Part shown: piece after piece, positions 55,615 to 64,000 of the stretch | Position numbering within the stretch: the first letter of the stretch is position 1 | How the letters are laid out: every line of letters starts with the position of its first letter | NCBI GenBank assembly: GCA_963720675.1 | Contig: CAVRGH010000010.1 | Span: 558,001-622,000, forward strand | DNA from: JALHSW01 sp963720675 | Lineage (GTDB): Bacteria > Actinomycetota > Acidimicrobiia > IMCC26256 > PALSA-555 | DNA length: 64,000 bases | Direction of reading: 5' to 3' | The notes under the pieces: generated by a model | Seen by the model: the letters and a program-made list of their open reading frames with translations, nothing else | Told to the model about the DNA's origin: nothing | Databases searched by the model: none | Program-made: the position numbers and the translations under genes

Positions 55615-56575
55615 CCGAGCCGCAGCACGCCGACCGGCCCGTCGTCGTCACGGGAGGATCCGGGTTCATCGGCGCCCACCTGGTGCGCTCGCTGGTCGAG
55701 TCGCACCGGTCTGTGCACGTGCTCGGCCGGGCCGCCACGGACTGGTGGCGACTCTCGGACCTCACGACGGTCGTCGAACGCCATCCCGTCGACCTCTCCG
55801 TCCGCGCCGATCGGGAACGCCTGGCGCCGCTCCTCCGATCGATCACGCCAGGGGAGGTGTACCACCTGGCCGCGGCACCCCTGGTCGCCGGCACCGGTGC
55901 CGACGTGACCTCGACCATCGAAGTCAACGTCTTCGGCAGCCACGCGGTGCTGGAGGCCGCGGCCGCAGTCGACGGTGCTCGATCGTCACCGTCGGAGACG
56001 CGTTCGAGTACGAGGACCTCTCCCGGCCCCTGCGTGAGTCGGACACCGAGCGATCACGACCGCGTTCGGTCCATGGGATCACACGCCTCGCCGCAACGCG
56101 GGCCGCGGCTCGCCTCCGGGCAGAGACGGGTGCCGCCATCTCGACCGTCCGGCTGTTCTCGGTGCACGGTGCGCAGGACGACCCGCGGCGACTGGTTCCT
56201 CGGCTCGTCGACGCCGCACGCACCGGCGCGCCGGTTCCGCTGTCGGAGCCCGAGGTGGTCCGAGACTGGATCCACGTCGACGACGTCGTCGACCTGCTCC
56301 GGCGCGCGTCCCGTCTCGCCGCAGACGCGTCGGTCGAGGGAGGTCGAGTCTTCAACGCGGGATCGGGTGCCGCGACGACGCTGGCATCCCTGGTCGATCT
56401 GGTGGCCGACCTCGCTGGCGGTCCGATCGACGCCCGGTGGGGTGCGTTCCCGATGGCCGAACACGACCGGGGTTACTGGGTCGCCGATCCCTCGCACACG
56501 GCGGCGACGCTCGACTGGCGACCGTCCGGCACCGTCCGTGACGGCCTGGCACGAACGGTCGCGACGACGAGCTGA
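55611..56575 (+). CDS. second NAD-dependent epimerase/dehydratase (one frameshift)
   Basis: Extended SDR enzyme of about 321 residues, last of the coupled cassette. Marks are RPVVVTGGSGFIGAHLVRSL (NAD site), GEVYHLAAAPLVAGTGAD, TIEVNVFGSHAVLEAA, SIVTVGDAFEYED, TRLAATRAAARLRAETG, STVRLFSVHGAQDDPRRLVP and VVRDWIHVDDVVDLL. In place of the usual YxxxK it has HGITRLAATRAA, so the catalytic Tyr is not obvious and the enzyme may be a reductase-like or divergent member. One base is missing near 55975. GTG overlaps the FemAB-like stop. Confidence 0.83.
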
Positions 56576-56587
56576 CCGCAGGAACGA

Positions 56588-58045
56588 TCAGCGCCCCGCG
56601 CCGAGCACATCGTCGATCGTTGCTCGCACTGCCCCCGGATCGAGCACCGACCACCCGGACCCGTCGAGGATCGGCACGTCGGCCCGACGCGCGGCGCGAC
56701 GCTGGGTCCGCGCGATCGCTCCGCCACACGCGATCACACCTTCGAACCCTTGCGGCCAGGGCTCCGGCATCGGTGCGCCGTACCCGGCGACGACGGGCAA
56801 CACCTCCGGCAACGCGAGCGCGAGCAACGTCGTCACCACCTCCGCTGCACCCGCGGTCCGGGGATCCTCGATGACGAGGATCCGGCGCCCCGGTTGCACG
56901 TCGATCGGGATCCGCAGCCCGACAGGGCTCGGCGTGCCTTCGGGGCCTGCGACGGAGACCTCGAAGACGTACGCCGCCGGGGGCAGCAGCCCCGGAACGA
57001 CGAGGTCGACGACCACTTCCGCACCGGGGCTCACCGGACCCGGGAGCGTCGTCTCCACCTCGAATCCGATCGCGGCCCCCGACGCCCCGAACAGCCTCGC
57101 CATGAAGCGGATCCCCGGCGTGTCCTGCGGGGCGAAGCTGCGCTCCGAGTCGTTGGTCACCCCGAGCACGAGGCGAGCCTCCCGACCGACGACCAGCACG
57201 ACCGGTTCGGGGTCGAGCGAGCGCAGCCTCAGGTCTTCCGGGGACGAGCCGCGCTCCTGACGGGCGGCCAGCGTCACGACCTCGCGGTCGGCGGTGGCCC
57301 GAGGATCGGTGGGTGGCCCGGAGACGGCGGCAGCCGCAACGACGCGATCGATCGCGACGCGGTCCGCGTCCGGGATCGTCACCGTTCGCAATGGACCGGG
57401 GAGATCCTCCGGCAGGTAGAACGCGCCGTTGAGTGCCCAACCCCGCTCGGTGCGGAGCCCGGGATGCTCACGCTCGTACCGCTCGGCCTTCTCGGCGCGC
57501 CGGTCCTTCGACTCGACCAGGAGCGCGAGATGGTAGAGCGGCTCGATGAAGGTGCTGCCGGCTCCGGCGACGTCGCGTCCGGTGTGGGTCCGGCCGCGGT
57601 AGCCGCGGAGACCGGGCGTCGACCTGAACAGACGAAGCACTCGGTTCTGGTGCCAGGGGCTCTCGTCGAGGACGTGGTCCGACGCGGGCCAGCACCATCG
57701 GTACCGCAACCTGGCGTGGGTGATGCCGTCGTCCCATCCCGGCGTACCCAGCCGCTCGAGCAGGGCATCGCTGACCACGTCGTCGTCGTCGAGCTGCAGG
57801 ATCCAATCGCCGGTCGCGAGCGAATCCAGGAACGCGAGGTTCGCCTCGAACGGCTCGGCGTACTCGGCGCGCACGACCCGGTCGGCCACAGCATCGAGGG
57901 GCGCCAGCTCGCTCGGCGGGACTCGGGCGTCGACCGCCACGACGATCTCGTCGGCGAGGGCTCGCACCCGGGCCAGCGCCACCGCGGCCATCGGGGTGGG
58001 CCCATTCGTGATGCAGACGACGGAGAGCCGGGGCAGATCCGCCAT
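56588..58045 (-). CDS. family-2 glycosyltransferase with C-terminal beta domain
   Basis: A 485-residue protein. The N-terminal GT-A domain has LSVVCITNGPTPMAAVAL, DEIVVAVDARV, and the metal-binding QLDDDDVVSDALLERL, then RYRWCWPASDHVLDESPWHQNRVLRLFR. Residues about 300-400 look like a beta-sandwich (EARLVLGVTNDSERSFAPQDTP, YVFEVSVAGPEGTPSP), perhaps for binding a glycan end. The last 80 residues include VLVIEDPRTAGAAEVVTTLL. No membrane helix is seen. ATG at 58045 follows TAGCCT by 7 nt. It converges with the cassette and probably builds the same glycan. Confidence 0.83.
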   Translation of the reverse strand: MADLPRLSVVCITNGPTPMAAVALARVRALADEIVVAVDARVPPSELAPLDAVADRVVRAEYAEPFEANLAFLDSLATGDWILQLDDDDVVSDALLERLGTPGWDDGITHARLRYRWCWPASDHVLDESPWHQNRVLRLFRSTPGLRGYRGRTHTGRDVAGAGSTFIEPLYHLALLVESKDRRAEKAERYEREHPGLRTERGWALNGAFYLPEDLPGPLRTVTIPDADRVAIDRVVAAAAVSGPPTDPRATADREVVTLAARQERGSSPEDLRLRSLDPEPVVLVVGREARLVLGVTNDSERSFAPQDTPGIRFMARLFGASGAAIGFEVETTLPGPVSPGAEVVVDLVVPGLLPPAAYVFEVSVAGPEGTPSPVGLRIPIDVQPGRRILVIEDPRTAGAAEVVTTLLALALPEVLPVVAGYGAPMPEPWPQGFEGVIACGGAIARTQRRAARRADVPILDGSGWSVLDPGAVRATIDDVLGAGR

Positions 58046-58052
58046 TCCGCGC

Positions 58053-58058
58053 AGGCTA
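58053..58058 (-). promoter_or_regulatory. -10 box of the leftward glycosyltransferase
   Basis: TAGCCT on the minus strand, 7 nt before the ATG at 58045; divergent from the box at 58100. Confidence 0.5.
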
Positions 58059-58099
58059 CCGGCCCGCGCCCGGACATCGCTGCCGGAGGTGGCGCTCCG

Positions 58100-58105
58100 T
58101 AGGAT
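58100..58105 (+). promoter_or_regulatory. -10 box of the rightward glycosyltransferase
   Basis: TAGGAT lies 7 nt before the GTG at 58113, again the leaderless pattern. Confidence 0.5.
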
Positions 58106-58112
58106 CGCCCGA

Positions 58113-58979
58113 GTGGACGGTTCGCCGCGGGTCAGCATCGTCATCGCGACCTACAACTGGGCGACGGTGCTGCCCTCCTCGATCGGCTCCGTGCTCGATC
58201 AGACCTTCACGGAGTTCGAGCTGCTGGTCGTGGGCGACGGTTGCAGCGACGAGTCGGCCGATGTCGTCGGCGCGGTCGACGACCCACGCGTCCGGTGGAT
58301 CAATCTGCCCCAGAACACCGGGCACCAGGCGGGTCCCAACAACGAAGGAGCCGCCCGGGCGAGCGGCGACGTGATCGCGTATCTCGGGCACGACGACCTC
58401 TGGCTCCCCCACCACCTCGAGGTGCTGCTCGGAGCGATCGCCGCCGGCGCGCCGGTTGCGCACACCACCGCCCTCCGCGTCGACCCGGGCCGTTCGCCCT
58501 ACGCAACGCCGGAGGACGGGTGGGTCGACACCCCCGAGGCGTGGATCCCACCGACGTCGGTCGCACTGCCGCGTGCGGTGCTGCTCGCCGCGGGCGGGTG
58601 GCGCCTGCCGCGGGACACGGGGTATCTCGACCCGGAGGTCGAGCTACTCGGTCGCGTGCGCGAGCTCGCGGGAGCACCGGTCTGGGTGCCCCGCCTGACC
58701 TGCGTGAAGCTCTCCGCAGGGAAGCGGTACGGCGTGTACCGAACTCGCCCACACTTCGAGCAGGAGTACTGGCTGCAGGTGATCCGTGACGCCGCGGACC
58801 CCGAAGCCGCCCTGCTCGCCACCATCGGCGGTCCTGCCGATCAGGCCGGCGTAGCTCGGCGGGCACCGCTGCCCCGACGCGCGTGGCGTTCGATCCGGCG
58901 ACGCACGCGGCGGCGACTGGGACTGCGCACCCGGGCGAAGACCCGCATCCGACGAAACCGACGCTTCAAGGGCCTGTGA
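58113..58979 (+). CDS. family-2 glycosyltransferase
   Basis: A 288-residue GT-A glycosyltransferase: PRVSIVIATYNWATVLPSSI, FTEFELLVVGDGCSDESADVV, NTGHQAGPNNEGAARASGDV, and the metal site IAYLGHDDLWLPHHLEVLL. An acidic WRLPRDTGYLDPEVELLGRV follows. The tail is extremely basic (RRAWRSIRRRTRRRLGLRTR), which may bind membrane or acidic polymer. No membrane helix is present. It diverges from the other family-2 enzyme with 67 nt between starts, so both could be controlled together with the glycan cassette. Confidence 0.87.
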   Translation: MDGSPRVSIVIATYNWATVLPSSIGSVLDQTFTEFELLVVGDGCSDESADVVGAVDDPRVRWINLPQNTGHQAGPNNEGAARASGDVIAYLGHDDLWLPHHLEVLLGAIAAGAPVAHTTALRVDPGRSPYATPEDGWVDTPEAWIPPTSVALPRAVLLAAGGWRLPRDTGYLDPEVELLGRVRELAGAPVWVPRLTCVKLSAGKRYGVYRTRPHFEQEYWLQVIRDAADPEAALLATIGGPADQAGVARRAPLPRRAWRSIRRRTRRRLGLRTRAKTRIRRNRRFKGL

Positions 58980-58983
58980 GCAG

Positions 58984-58998
58984 CCGCGGGTCCCGCGG
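58984..58998. terminator. 7-bp inverted repeat between convergent genes
   Basis: CCGCGGG and CCCGCGG flank one T, just after the glycosyltransferase stop and 9 nt before the end of the phosphatase gene. A short bidirectional terminator is possible. Confidence 0.4.
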
Positions 58999-59007
58999 AC
59001 AGCTCGT

Positions 59008-60492
59008 TCAGCCGCGTTCGATGGCCCGTTGACTCCCGTGCTCGACCAACCAGCAGGCGCCCAGCTCCTCGGCGTCCGACGGTGCGGTGACCGTGTCGAC
59101 GAACCACCACTCGGCCTGGACCCGCTCGCGGTCCACGTCGACCACGACGTAACCGTTGCTGTCGAGCTCGCACCACTTCCAGTGCGGCAGGATCTCGACC
59201 GCGAGGCGCTCGAGCTCGACGGAACGCAGGTCCCGGCGGGGCCACCCCATCTTGTCGTCGATGTTCATCGACGTGAGGCTCGACGCGACGAACTCGACCG
59301 CGACCGGGTCGTCGTCGGCCGCCGGATCCTCGTGCAGCTCGTCGACGATCGCGACGTGCACGTCGCCGCTGAGCACCACGACGTTCTGCATCGCCCGGTC
59401 GCGAACGTGGCGGAGGAGGGTCGCTCGCTCCACCGGGTACCCATCCCACTGGTCGGGGTCTGGTCCCGAGCCCTCGTCGCCGACCAGCTTCAGCTCGGCG
59501 AGCGCGTGACGGAGCGACTCGGGGAGGTCCTCGGCCCAGGTGGCACCCATCACGGAGGCGTTCCCGAGCAGGCGCCAGTGCGCCGTCGACTCGTCGAGCG
59601 CGCCCAGCAGCCACTCGCGCTGCTCGATACCGAGCTGCGTCCGATCCGGGTCGTACATCGCGGGCGGCGCGACCGGTTCGTCGCGCCGAGTCCGCGTGTC
59701 GATGAGGAAGAGCTCGGCCAGGTCGCCGAGGCGGACGCTCCGGAACACCCGAGTCGGGTCCGCGGGGTCGGGCATCCGGTACGGCTGCCACTCCCAACGC
59801 GCACGGAAGCCGGCCGCCTTCCGGTCCGCGAACGGTCCCTGCTCAGGCTGGTGCCACGACGAGCCATCACGCCACGCGCCGTCGGCGAACTCGTGGTCGT
59901 CGAGCGTGGCGATGATCGGGTGGCGGTGGTGGAGCGCCTGCACGTCGGGATCCGTGCGGTACTGCGCGTACCGACGCCGGTAGTCGTCGAGGGTCACGCA
60001 CTCGTGCAGCGGCTCGAACGGCCGCCCCATCTCGGGTGGTTGCGGTGCACCGGGCGGGAGCGCGTTCGGGGTCTCGTAGATGTAGTCGCCCAGGTGCAGG
60101 AGGAACTCGATGTCGTCGCGCTCGGCGATCCTCGCGTAGGCGTTGAAGAACCCCGCGTTGAAGCTCGCGCACGATGCCACCGCGAAGCGGAGGTGCTCGA
60201 CGCCGCGGTCCGGCAGCGTGCGCGTCCGGGCGACCGGCGATGACGTGCCCCGTGCTTCGAACGCGTAGAAGTAGGTGGTCGCCGGGTCGAGCCCGTCGAC
60301 GTCCACGTGCACGGTCTGATCAGCATCCGGATCCGAAGCGACGCTGCCGCTGGTGATGACGTCGCGCATCCGTTCGTCGCGTGCGACGCGCCACTCGAGG
60401 TCGAGCGACTCGTCGCCGTCGACGGTCACGCGCGTCCACAGCACGACCCGGTCCTGGAGCGGATCACCGCTGGCGACGCCGTGCTGGAACAC
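59008..60492 (-). CDS. phoD: PhoD-family alkaline phosphatase/phosphodiesterase
   Basis: A metallophosphoesterase of about 494 residues. Seen are FQHGVASGDPLQDRVVLWTRV, the Fe/Ca-binding FAVASCASFNAGFFNAYARI, FLLHLGDYIYETPN, HPIIATLDDHEFADGAW, FLIDTRTRRDE, LGNASVMGATW and NVVVLSGDVHVAIVDEL. No Tat signal is visible in the usable start region, whereas classic PhoD is exported by Tat; the N-terminus may be damaged or the enzyme may be cytoplasmic. GTG at 60492 (VFQHGVASG) is chosen; a longer reading from 60567 is possible. A TACGTT box lies 18 nt before 60492. Confidence 0.85.
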   Translation of the reverse strand: MFQHGVASGDPLQDRVVLWTRVTVDGDESLDLEWRVARDERMRDVITSGSVASDPDADQTVHVDVDGLDPATTYFYAFEARGTSSPVARTRTLPDRGVEHLRFAVASCASFNAGFFNAYARIAERDDIEFLLHLGDYIYETPNALPPGAPQPPEMGRPFEPLHECVTLDDYRRRYAQYRTDPDVQALHHRHPIIATLDDHEFADGAWRDGSSWHQPEQGPFADRKAAGFRARWEWQPYRMPDPADPTRVFRSVRLGDLAELFLIDTRTRRDEPVAPPAMYDPDRTQLGIEQREWLLGALDESTAHWRLLGNASVMGATWAEDLPESLRHALAELKLVGDEGSGPDPDQWDGYPVERATLLRHVRDRAMQNVVVLSGDVHVAIVDELHEDPAADDDPVAVEFVASSLTSMNIDDKMGWPRRDLRSVELERLAVEILPHWKWCELDSNGYVVVDVDRERVQAEWWFVDTVTAPSDAEELGACWLVEHGSQRAIERG

Positions 60493-60837
60493 CTGCTCTG
60501 CGATCAGGTCAACGTAGCGCCCGCGCTCGTGCCCGTTCCGCAGCCCGTGAAGATCCTGTGGGAGCACGCAACGTCGACCCTGAGCTCGGAGTCGTCGTCG
60601 GCGTCGTCTTCGGTGACGGGCCGGGGAGGCCCACCACGAGCAGCGTCTTGTCCTGCTGCTGCGCGAGCTTCGCGACGATCGTGACGTTGCCCTTCGGCGC
60701 GTCGAGCGCGATCGTGAAGAGAGGCTAGGCCTTGCTCAAACGGTCGGAGTCGTCGAGAGTTCAGCCCATGAAGCGGATCGCGGCTTCGACCGGGACCGGC
60801 CAGGTGTCACCGGCCACGTTGTGCCAATCTGGCCACG
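60493..60837. other. intergenic stretch with coding-like remnant
   Basis: About 345 bases without an assignable gene. On the minus strand, roughly 60590-60735, one frame reads FTIALDAPKGNVTIVAKLAQ and then a Pro/Thr-rich run (GPSPKTTPTTTPSSGS), with the GC-rich third positions of real genes but an in-frame TAG just upstream and no start codon. It may be a broken lipoprotein-like gene or a displaced N-terminus. The last 70 bases before the LuxR-type gene contain GGCCA/TGGCC repeats and no clear promoter except CAATCT 7 nt before the ATG. Confidence 0.35.
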
Positions 60838-62467
60838 ATGCCCAAGAGGTCGTCACGAGGTGCCGTGCGCGCTGAGGTGCGCGCTTGGGGAGAGGCGTAC
60901 CGGAAGCTGTCGGGCGCGCCGCGTGCCGAGCTCGACGCCGGCGACCTGGAGCGCCTGGCCACATGTGCGTACATGATCGGCGAGGACGAGGCAGCCGTTG
61001 CCGGATGGGACGCCGCACACGAGCGGTACGTGCGCGACGGCGAGGCGGCGGAGGGCGCGCGCTGCGCCTTCTGGGTGGCGTTCTGCTTGATGATGCAAGG
61101 GCAGATGGCCCACGCCAGCGGCTGGTTGAGCCGCACTGAAGGAATCATCGGCGACCTCGACTGTTCGGCCCGAGGGTTCCTGTTGATCCCCGCGCTGCTC
61201 CGTGCGCTCGACTCGAACGACCCCGCGACGGCCGTGAACCTGGCGGTGCGAAACCAGGGACGTCGCAGCTCGGTTCGACGATCCCGACCTCGGTGCCTTC
61301 GGGACGCTCGGCCACGGGCAGGCACTCATCGCGCTCGGTGATCCAGCGGCGGGCCTCGCGAAGCTCGACGAGGTCATGCTGTCGGTCGAGGCGGGAGACG
61401 TCGGGCCGATCACCTCGGGCGTCGTCTACTGCGCGGTGGTGCTCGAGTGCATGCAGCTCTTCGACTTGCCGCCGCGCCGCCGAGTGGACATCGTCCCTCG
61501 ATCGCTGGTGTGCGGCACAGCCCGATCTCGTCCCGTATCGGGGTCAGTGCCTGGTGCACCAGTCGCAGCTCCAGCAGGCGGCAGGCGACTGGTCGGCCGC
61601 GACGGCGACAGTGCGGACCGCATGCGCACGGCTCGCCGACCCGCCGCACCCGGCGTTCGGGCTCGCCTGCTACCAGGAGGCGGAGCTGCACCGAGTGCTC
61701 GGGGACCTCGACGCAGCGGCCGATGCCTACGGGCGAGCCAGCCGCGCGGGCCAGCAACCGATGCCTGGCCTTGCCCTGCTCGAGTTGGCGCGTGGCGAAG
61801 TCGAGTCCGCGGCGGCAAGCATCGACCGAGCGCTCGGCGAGACGGCACCGACGTTCCAACGACCACCGCTGCTCGGCGCGGCAGTCGAGATCCATCGACT
61901 GTCCGGCAACCTCGCGGCTGCGGCGCGCGGCCGCTGACGAGCTGGCGCGTATCGCCGACCGCTCCACATCCGAGGTCCTCGCCGCGATGGCGACCCAGGC
62001 GGATGGGATCGTGCTGCTCTGCGCAGGTGAGTACTCCGCCGCGCTGGCCCCGTTGCGCGCCGCCGGGGCGGCCTGGAGCCGGCTGGCGATTCCGTACGAA
62101 GCCGCTCGGGTCGCGGTGCTGGTCGGCGCCTGCTCCCTGGCGCTGGGCGATTCGTCCTCGGCGACCCTGGAGTTCGACCATGCCGGGGCGACCTTCGCCG
62201 CCCTCGGCGCTCGACCCGACCTCGACCAGCTGCATGCTCTGGCTGGTGCGGGATCCCCGATGATGACGCCCCGCGGGCTCCCTCTCCGGACGAGAGATGG
62301 AGGTGCTGCGGCACGTCGCGGCGGGCAAGACCAACCGTGAGGTCGCCGAAGCGCTCACCATCAGCCCGCACACGGTTCGACGCCACCTCGAGAACATCTT
62401 CTCCAAACTCGGTGTCGGCAGTCGGGCCGCGGCGACGGCCCACGCGTACGAGCACGGTCTGCTCTGA
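60838..62467 (+). CDS. LuxR-type regulator with TPR-like N-terminus (four frameshifts)
   Basis: About 541 residues after repair. The N-terminal 450 residues are Ala-rich helical repeats (ELDAGDLERLATCAYMIGED, GQALIALGDPAAGLAKLDEV, AAADAYGRASRAGQQPMP), like a TPR array. The end holds a LuxR helix-turn-helix: LSGREMEVLRHVAAGKTNRE, then VAEALTISPHTVRRHLENIF. There is no P-loop, unlike LAL regulators. One extra base each near 61260, 61468, 61931 and 62281 breaks the frame. It probably controls the NTF2-like and methyltransferase genes that follow in the same direction. Confidence 0.83.
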
Positions 62468-62595
62468 ACCGGCGCCACCGCGATGGTTCATCTGACCCAT
62501 CGCCGGTGAGACCTCGAGATGGAACGTCCGGGCGATGCGCCGCCGACGACCGAATTCGTACCGTGAGCTCGACGCGAACCCACGGAGGACCCACC

Positions 62596-63024
62596 ATGGC
62601 CACCCAGGCTCCGACACTCGACCATGCCACGGCCGAAGAGCTCAGCGCCGAGTTCCATCGTTGCTTCAGCGACTTCGAGGCTCGGGACGACCTGTTCGTC
62701 CCCGACGCCTTCTACGACTTGCTCCCCCCGCTGTGGCGCTTCCAGCTCCAAGGTCCCGGCGAAGCGTTTTGCGCCCAGTTGCGCTCGATCGCCGCGGGGC
62801 CGGTGGATGTCGAAGTGGTCCGTACGCTGCCGACGAGCAGCGGCTTTGTCACCGAGCACATCGAGACCCAGCACACCCCAGACGGCGACCGGGTCGCCCG
62901 GAGGCTCCACCTGTGCGAGGTGCGCGACGGCCGGATCGCCGCGGTAACCACCTACTGCAACGGCGGCTGGGACGACGAGCTGCGCGCCCGCCACGCAGCC
63001 GAGGCCCCGATGATCCGCGCCTGA
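62596..63024 (+). CDS. NTF2/SnoaL-like small protein
   Basis: A 142-residue protein. The pattern, a helical first half (EELSAEFHRCFSDFEARDDLF) with PDAFYDLLPPLWRFQLQGPG, then beta strands (VDVEVVRTLPTSSGF, GFVTEHIETQHTPD, RRLHLCEVRDGRIAAVTTYCN), is that of the cone-shaped NTF2/SnoaL fold. Such proteins may be cyclases, isomerases or ligand binders; no catalytic residue can be named. A GGAGGA ribosome site lies 6 nt before the ATG. The methyltransferase follows after 38 nt, so they form an operon. Confidence 0.75.
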   Translation: MATQAPTLDHATAEELSAEFHRCFSDFEARDDLFVPDAFYDLLPPLWRFQLQGPGEAFCAQLRSIAAGPVDVEVVRTLPTSSGFVTEHIETQHTPDGDRVARRLHLCEVRDGRIAAVTTYCNGGWDDELRARHAAEAPMIRA

Positions 63025-63062
63025 GCGCCGCCCCGACCCTGCTTGTCCAGAGGAGGACCGCC

Positions 63063-63872
63063 ATGACCACGGCTAGCTACCGTCACTACTCCGGTTCGGC
63101 CGCCGAGCTGTACGAGAGCTTCTTCGTGCCGGCGATCGCCGAGCCCGTGTCGACCGAGCTGCTCCGAACTGCCGACCTCCGATCCGGGGAGCGGGTGGTC
63201 GACGTCGCGTGCGGCACCGGCGTGATCACCCGGAAGGCTGCCGAGGCGGTCGGCCCAACCGGCTCGGTGGCGGGCATCGACGTGGCCCCTGACATGCTCG
63301 AGGTCGCCCGGGCGGCCGCGCTCGATGTGAGCGCGATCGACTGGCACGAGGCCGATGCTGCTTCCCTGCCCCTCCCCGACGAGTGCTGCGACGTCGTGCT
63401 GTGCCAGATGGGCCTGATGTTCATGGAGGACCGGCCGGCCGCGTTGCGTGAGATGCACCGCGTGCTCGCCCCGGGAGGCCGGGTCGTGACGAACGCCCCG
63501 GGCCGAATCCAGCCGTTGTTCGAGGCGATGGAGCAGGCGATCGTGGAGAACCTGAACCCCGAGCTGGGCGGGTTCGTGCGGGCCGTGTTCTCCATGCACG
63601 ACCACGCCGCGGTCGCCGGGCTGCTCGACGATGCAGGGTTCTCCGACGTGGCATCGAAGGAGTACGAGGCGGTCTTCTCCCTCCCGGGTCCCGCCGAGTT
63701 CCTGTGGAGCTACATCAACCTCACGCCAATGGGCCCGTTGGTTGCCCAGGCACCCGAGGACGCCCGGATCGCGATGGAGCACCAGATGGTCGAGGCGTGG
63801 ACCCCCTACGTCACCGATGGCACGATCCGCGTCGATCAGCCCATGGCCCTCGCCTGGGCACAGCGGCCTTGA
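63063..63872 (+). CDS. SAM-dependent class I methyltransferase
   Basis: A 269-residue methyltransferase of the UbiE/type 11 kind. It shows ERVVDVACGTGVITRKAAEA (motif I), VAGIDVAPDMLEVARAAA (acidic ribose contact), WHEADAASLPLPDECCDVVL, MFMEDRPAALREMHRVLAPGG and RVVTNAPGRIQPL. Late substrate-specific regions (GPAEFLWSYINLTPMGPL) resemble enzymes that methylate small organic acids or quinone-like compounds. AGAGGAGG precedes the ATG. It follows the NTF2-like gene in an apparent operon. Confidence 0.88.
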   Translation: MTTASYRHYSGSAAELYESFFVPAIAEPVSTELLRTADLRSGERVVDVACGTGVITRKAAEAVGPTGSVAGIDVAPDMLEVARAAALDVSAIDWHEADAASLPLPDECCDVVLCQMGLMFMEDRPAALREMHRVLAPGGRVVTNAPGRIQPLFEAMEQAIVENLNPELGGFVRAVFSMHDHAAVAGLLDDAGFSDVASKEYEAVFSLPGPAEFLWSYINLTPMGPLVAQAPEDARIAMEHQMVEAWTPYVTDGTIRVDQPMALAWAQRP

Positions 63873-64000
63873 GTGCCGTACCGGCGTTCGAGCGCAACGG
63901 CAAGACTCGACACGAAACTGCTGCATCGTGTTCGAGGTGAAGGACGGCAAGATCACGTCCAGCACCGGCGGCGGAACCGGATTTCTCGGACCGCCTCGAT
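63873..64000 (+). pseudogene. possible C-terminal remnant of an NTF2-like gene
   Basis: Directly after the methyltransferase stop the reading frames give VPAFERNGK and, in another frame, CIVFEVKDGKITSS. The last phrase resembles the final strand of SnoaL/NTF2-fold proteins (VFEVKDGKI). No start or front half exists in the 120 bases available, and the window ends here, so this may be a truncated duplicate of the gene at 62596 or the damaged start of something further right. Confidence 0.3.

Overview
The window is 64 kb of very GC-rich bacterial chromosome from an actinomycete-type organism. The clearest marker is a mycothiol synthase (mshD-like, 3445-4362), because mycothiol is made almost only by Actinomycetota. 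Supporting signs are the frequent GTG starts, two cytochromes P450, a FadD19-like acyl-CoA synthetase, an Lhr helicase, and many start codons lying 5-8 nt behind a TANNNT box, as expected for leaderless mRNAs. I would guess a deep-branching group such as Acidimicrobiia, but that is inference. No phage, insertion sequence, CRISPR array, rRNA or tRNA was found.

Layout. 0-6 kb: hisD-hisC, nth, mshD-rlmN and small membrane proteins. 6-11 kb: a leftward cluster for cell-surface O-acylation (two acyltransferase-3/SGNH fusions around a lone SGNH protein). 11-20 kb: an HExxH peptidase, a FadD19-like synthetase, a SulP transporter with an ArsR regulator facing a thioredoxin-domain protein, and PPK2. 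20-31 kb: an oxidative and CoA-thioester block with two P450s, a luciferase-like monooxygenase, an agmatine deiminase-like enzyme, a double-domain CoA-transferase, and several secreted proteins. 31-36 kb: Lhr helicase, a 49-residue protein and a Nudix hydrolase. 36-46 kb: two separate loci that each encode an ECF-type sigma factor fused to a zinc anti-sigma motif, a membrane segment and an outside Ig-like domain. Each sits next to a small secreted protein, and one locus also has an L,D-transpeptidase. 46-51 kb: a kinase-like protein, a GGDEF protein and a Pat-like acetyltransferase. 51.7-59 kb: a five-gene, 4-nt-overlapping cassette (Gfo/Idh/MocA, two SDR epimerases, a 2OG oxygenase, a FemAB-like transferase) beside two family-2 glycosyltransferases, probably for a decorated surface glycan. 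59-64 kb: PhoD, a LuxR-type regulator, an NTF2-like protein and a methyltransferase.

Sixteen genes are broken by single-base frameshifts (28 in my count, about 22 of them one extra base). Removing or adding the inferred base restores a full-length reading frame in every case, including in housekeeping genes such as hisD and rlmN. Insertion-type errors in the assembly explain this better than real decay. I annotate these genes over their whole span and state where the frame breaks.

The best candidate for an undescribed system is the pair of membrane sigma/anti-sigma fusion loci (36.2-39.0 kb and 43.3-45.6 kb). They share domain order, neighbour type, hairpins beside the small secreted gene and a GTGTCAGG intergenic motif. 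The second candidate is the five-gene coupled cassette at 51.7-56.6 kb.
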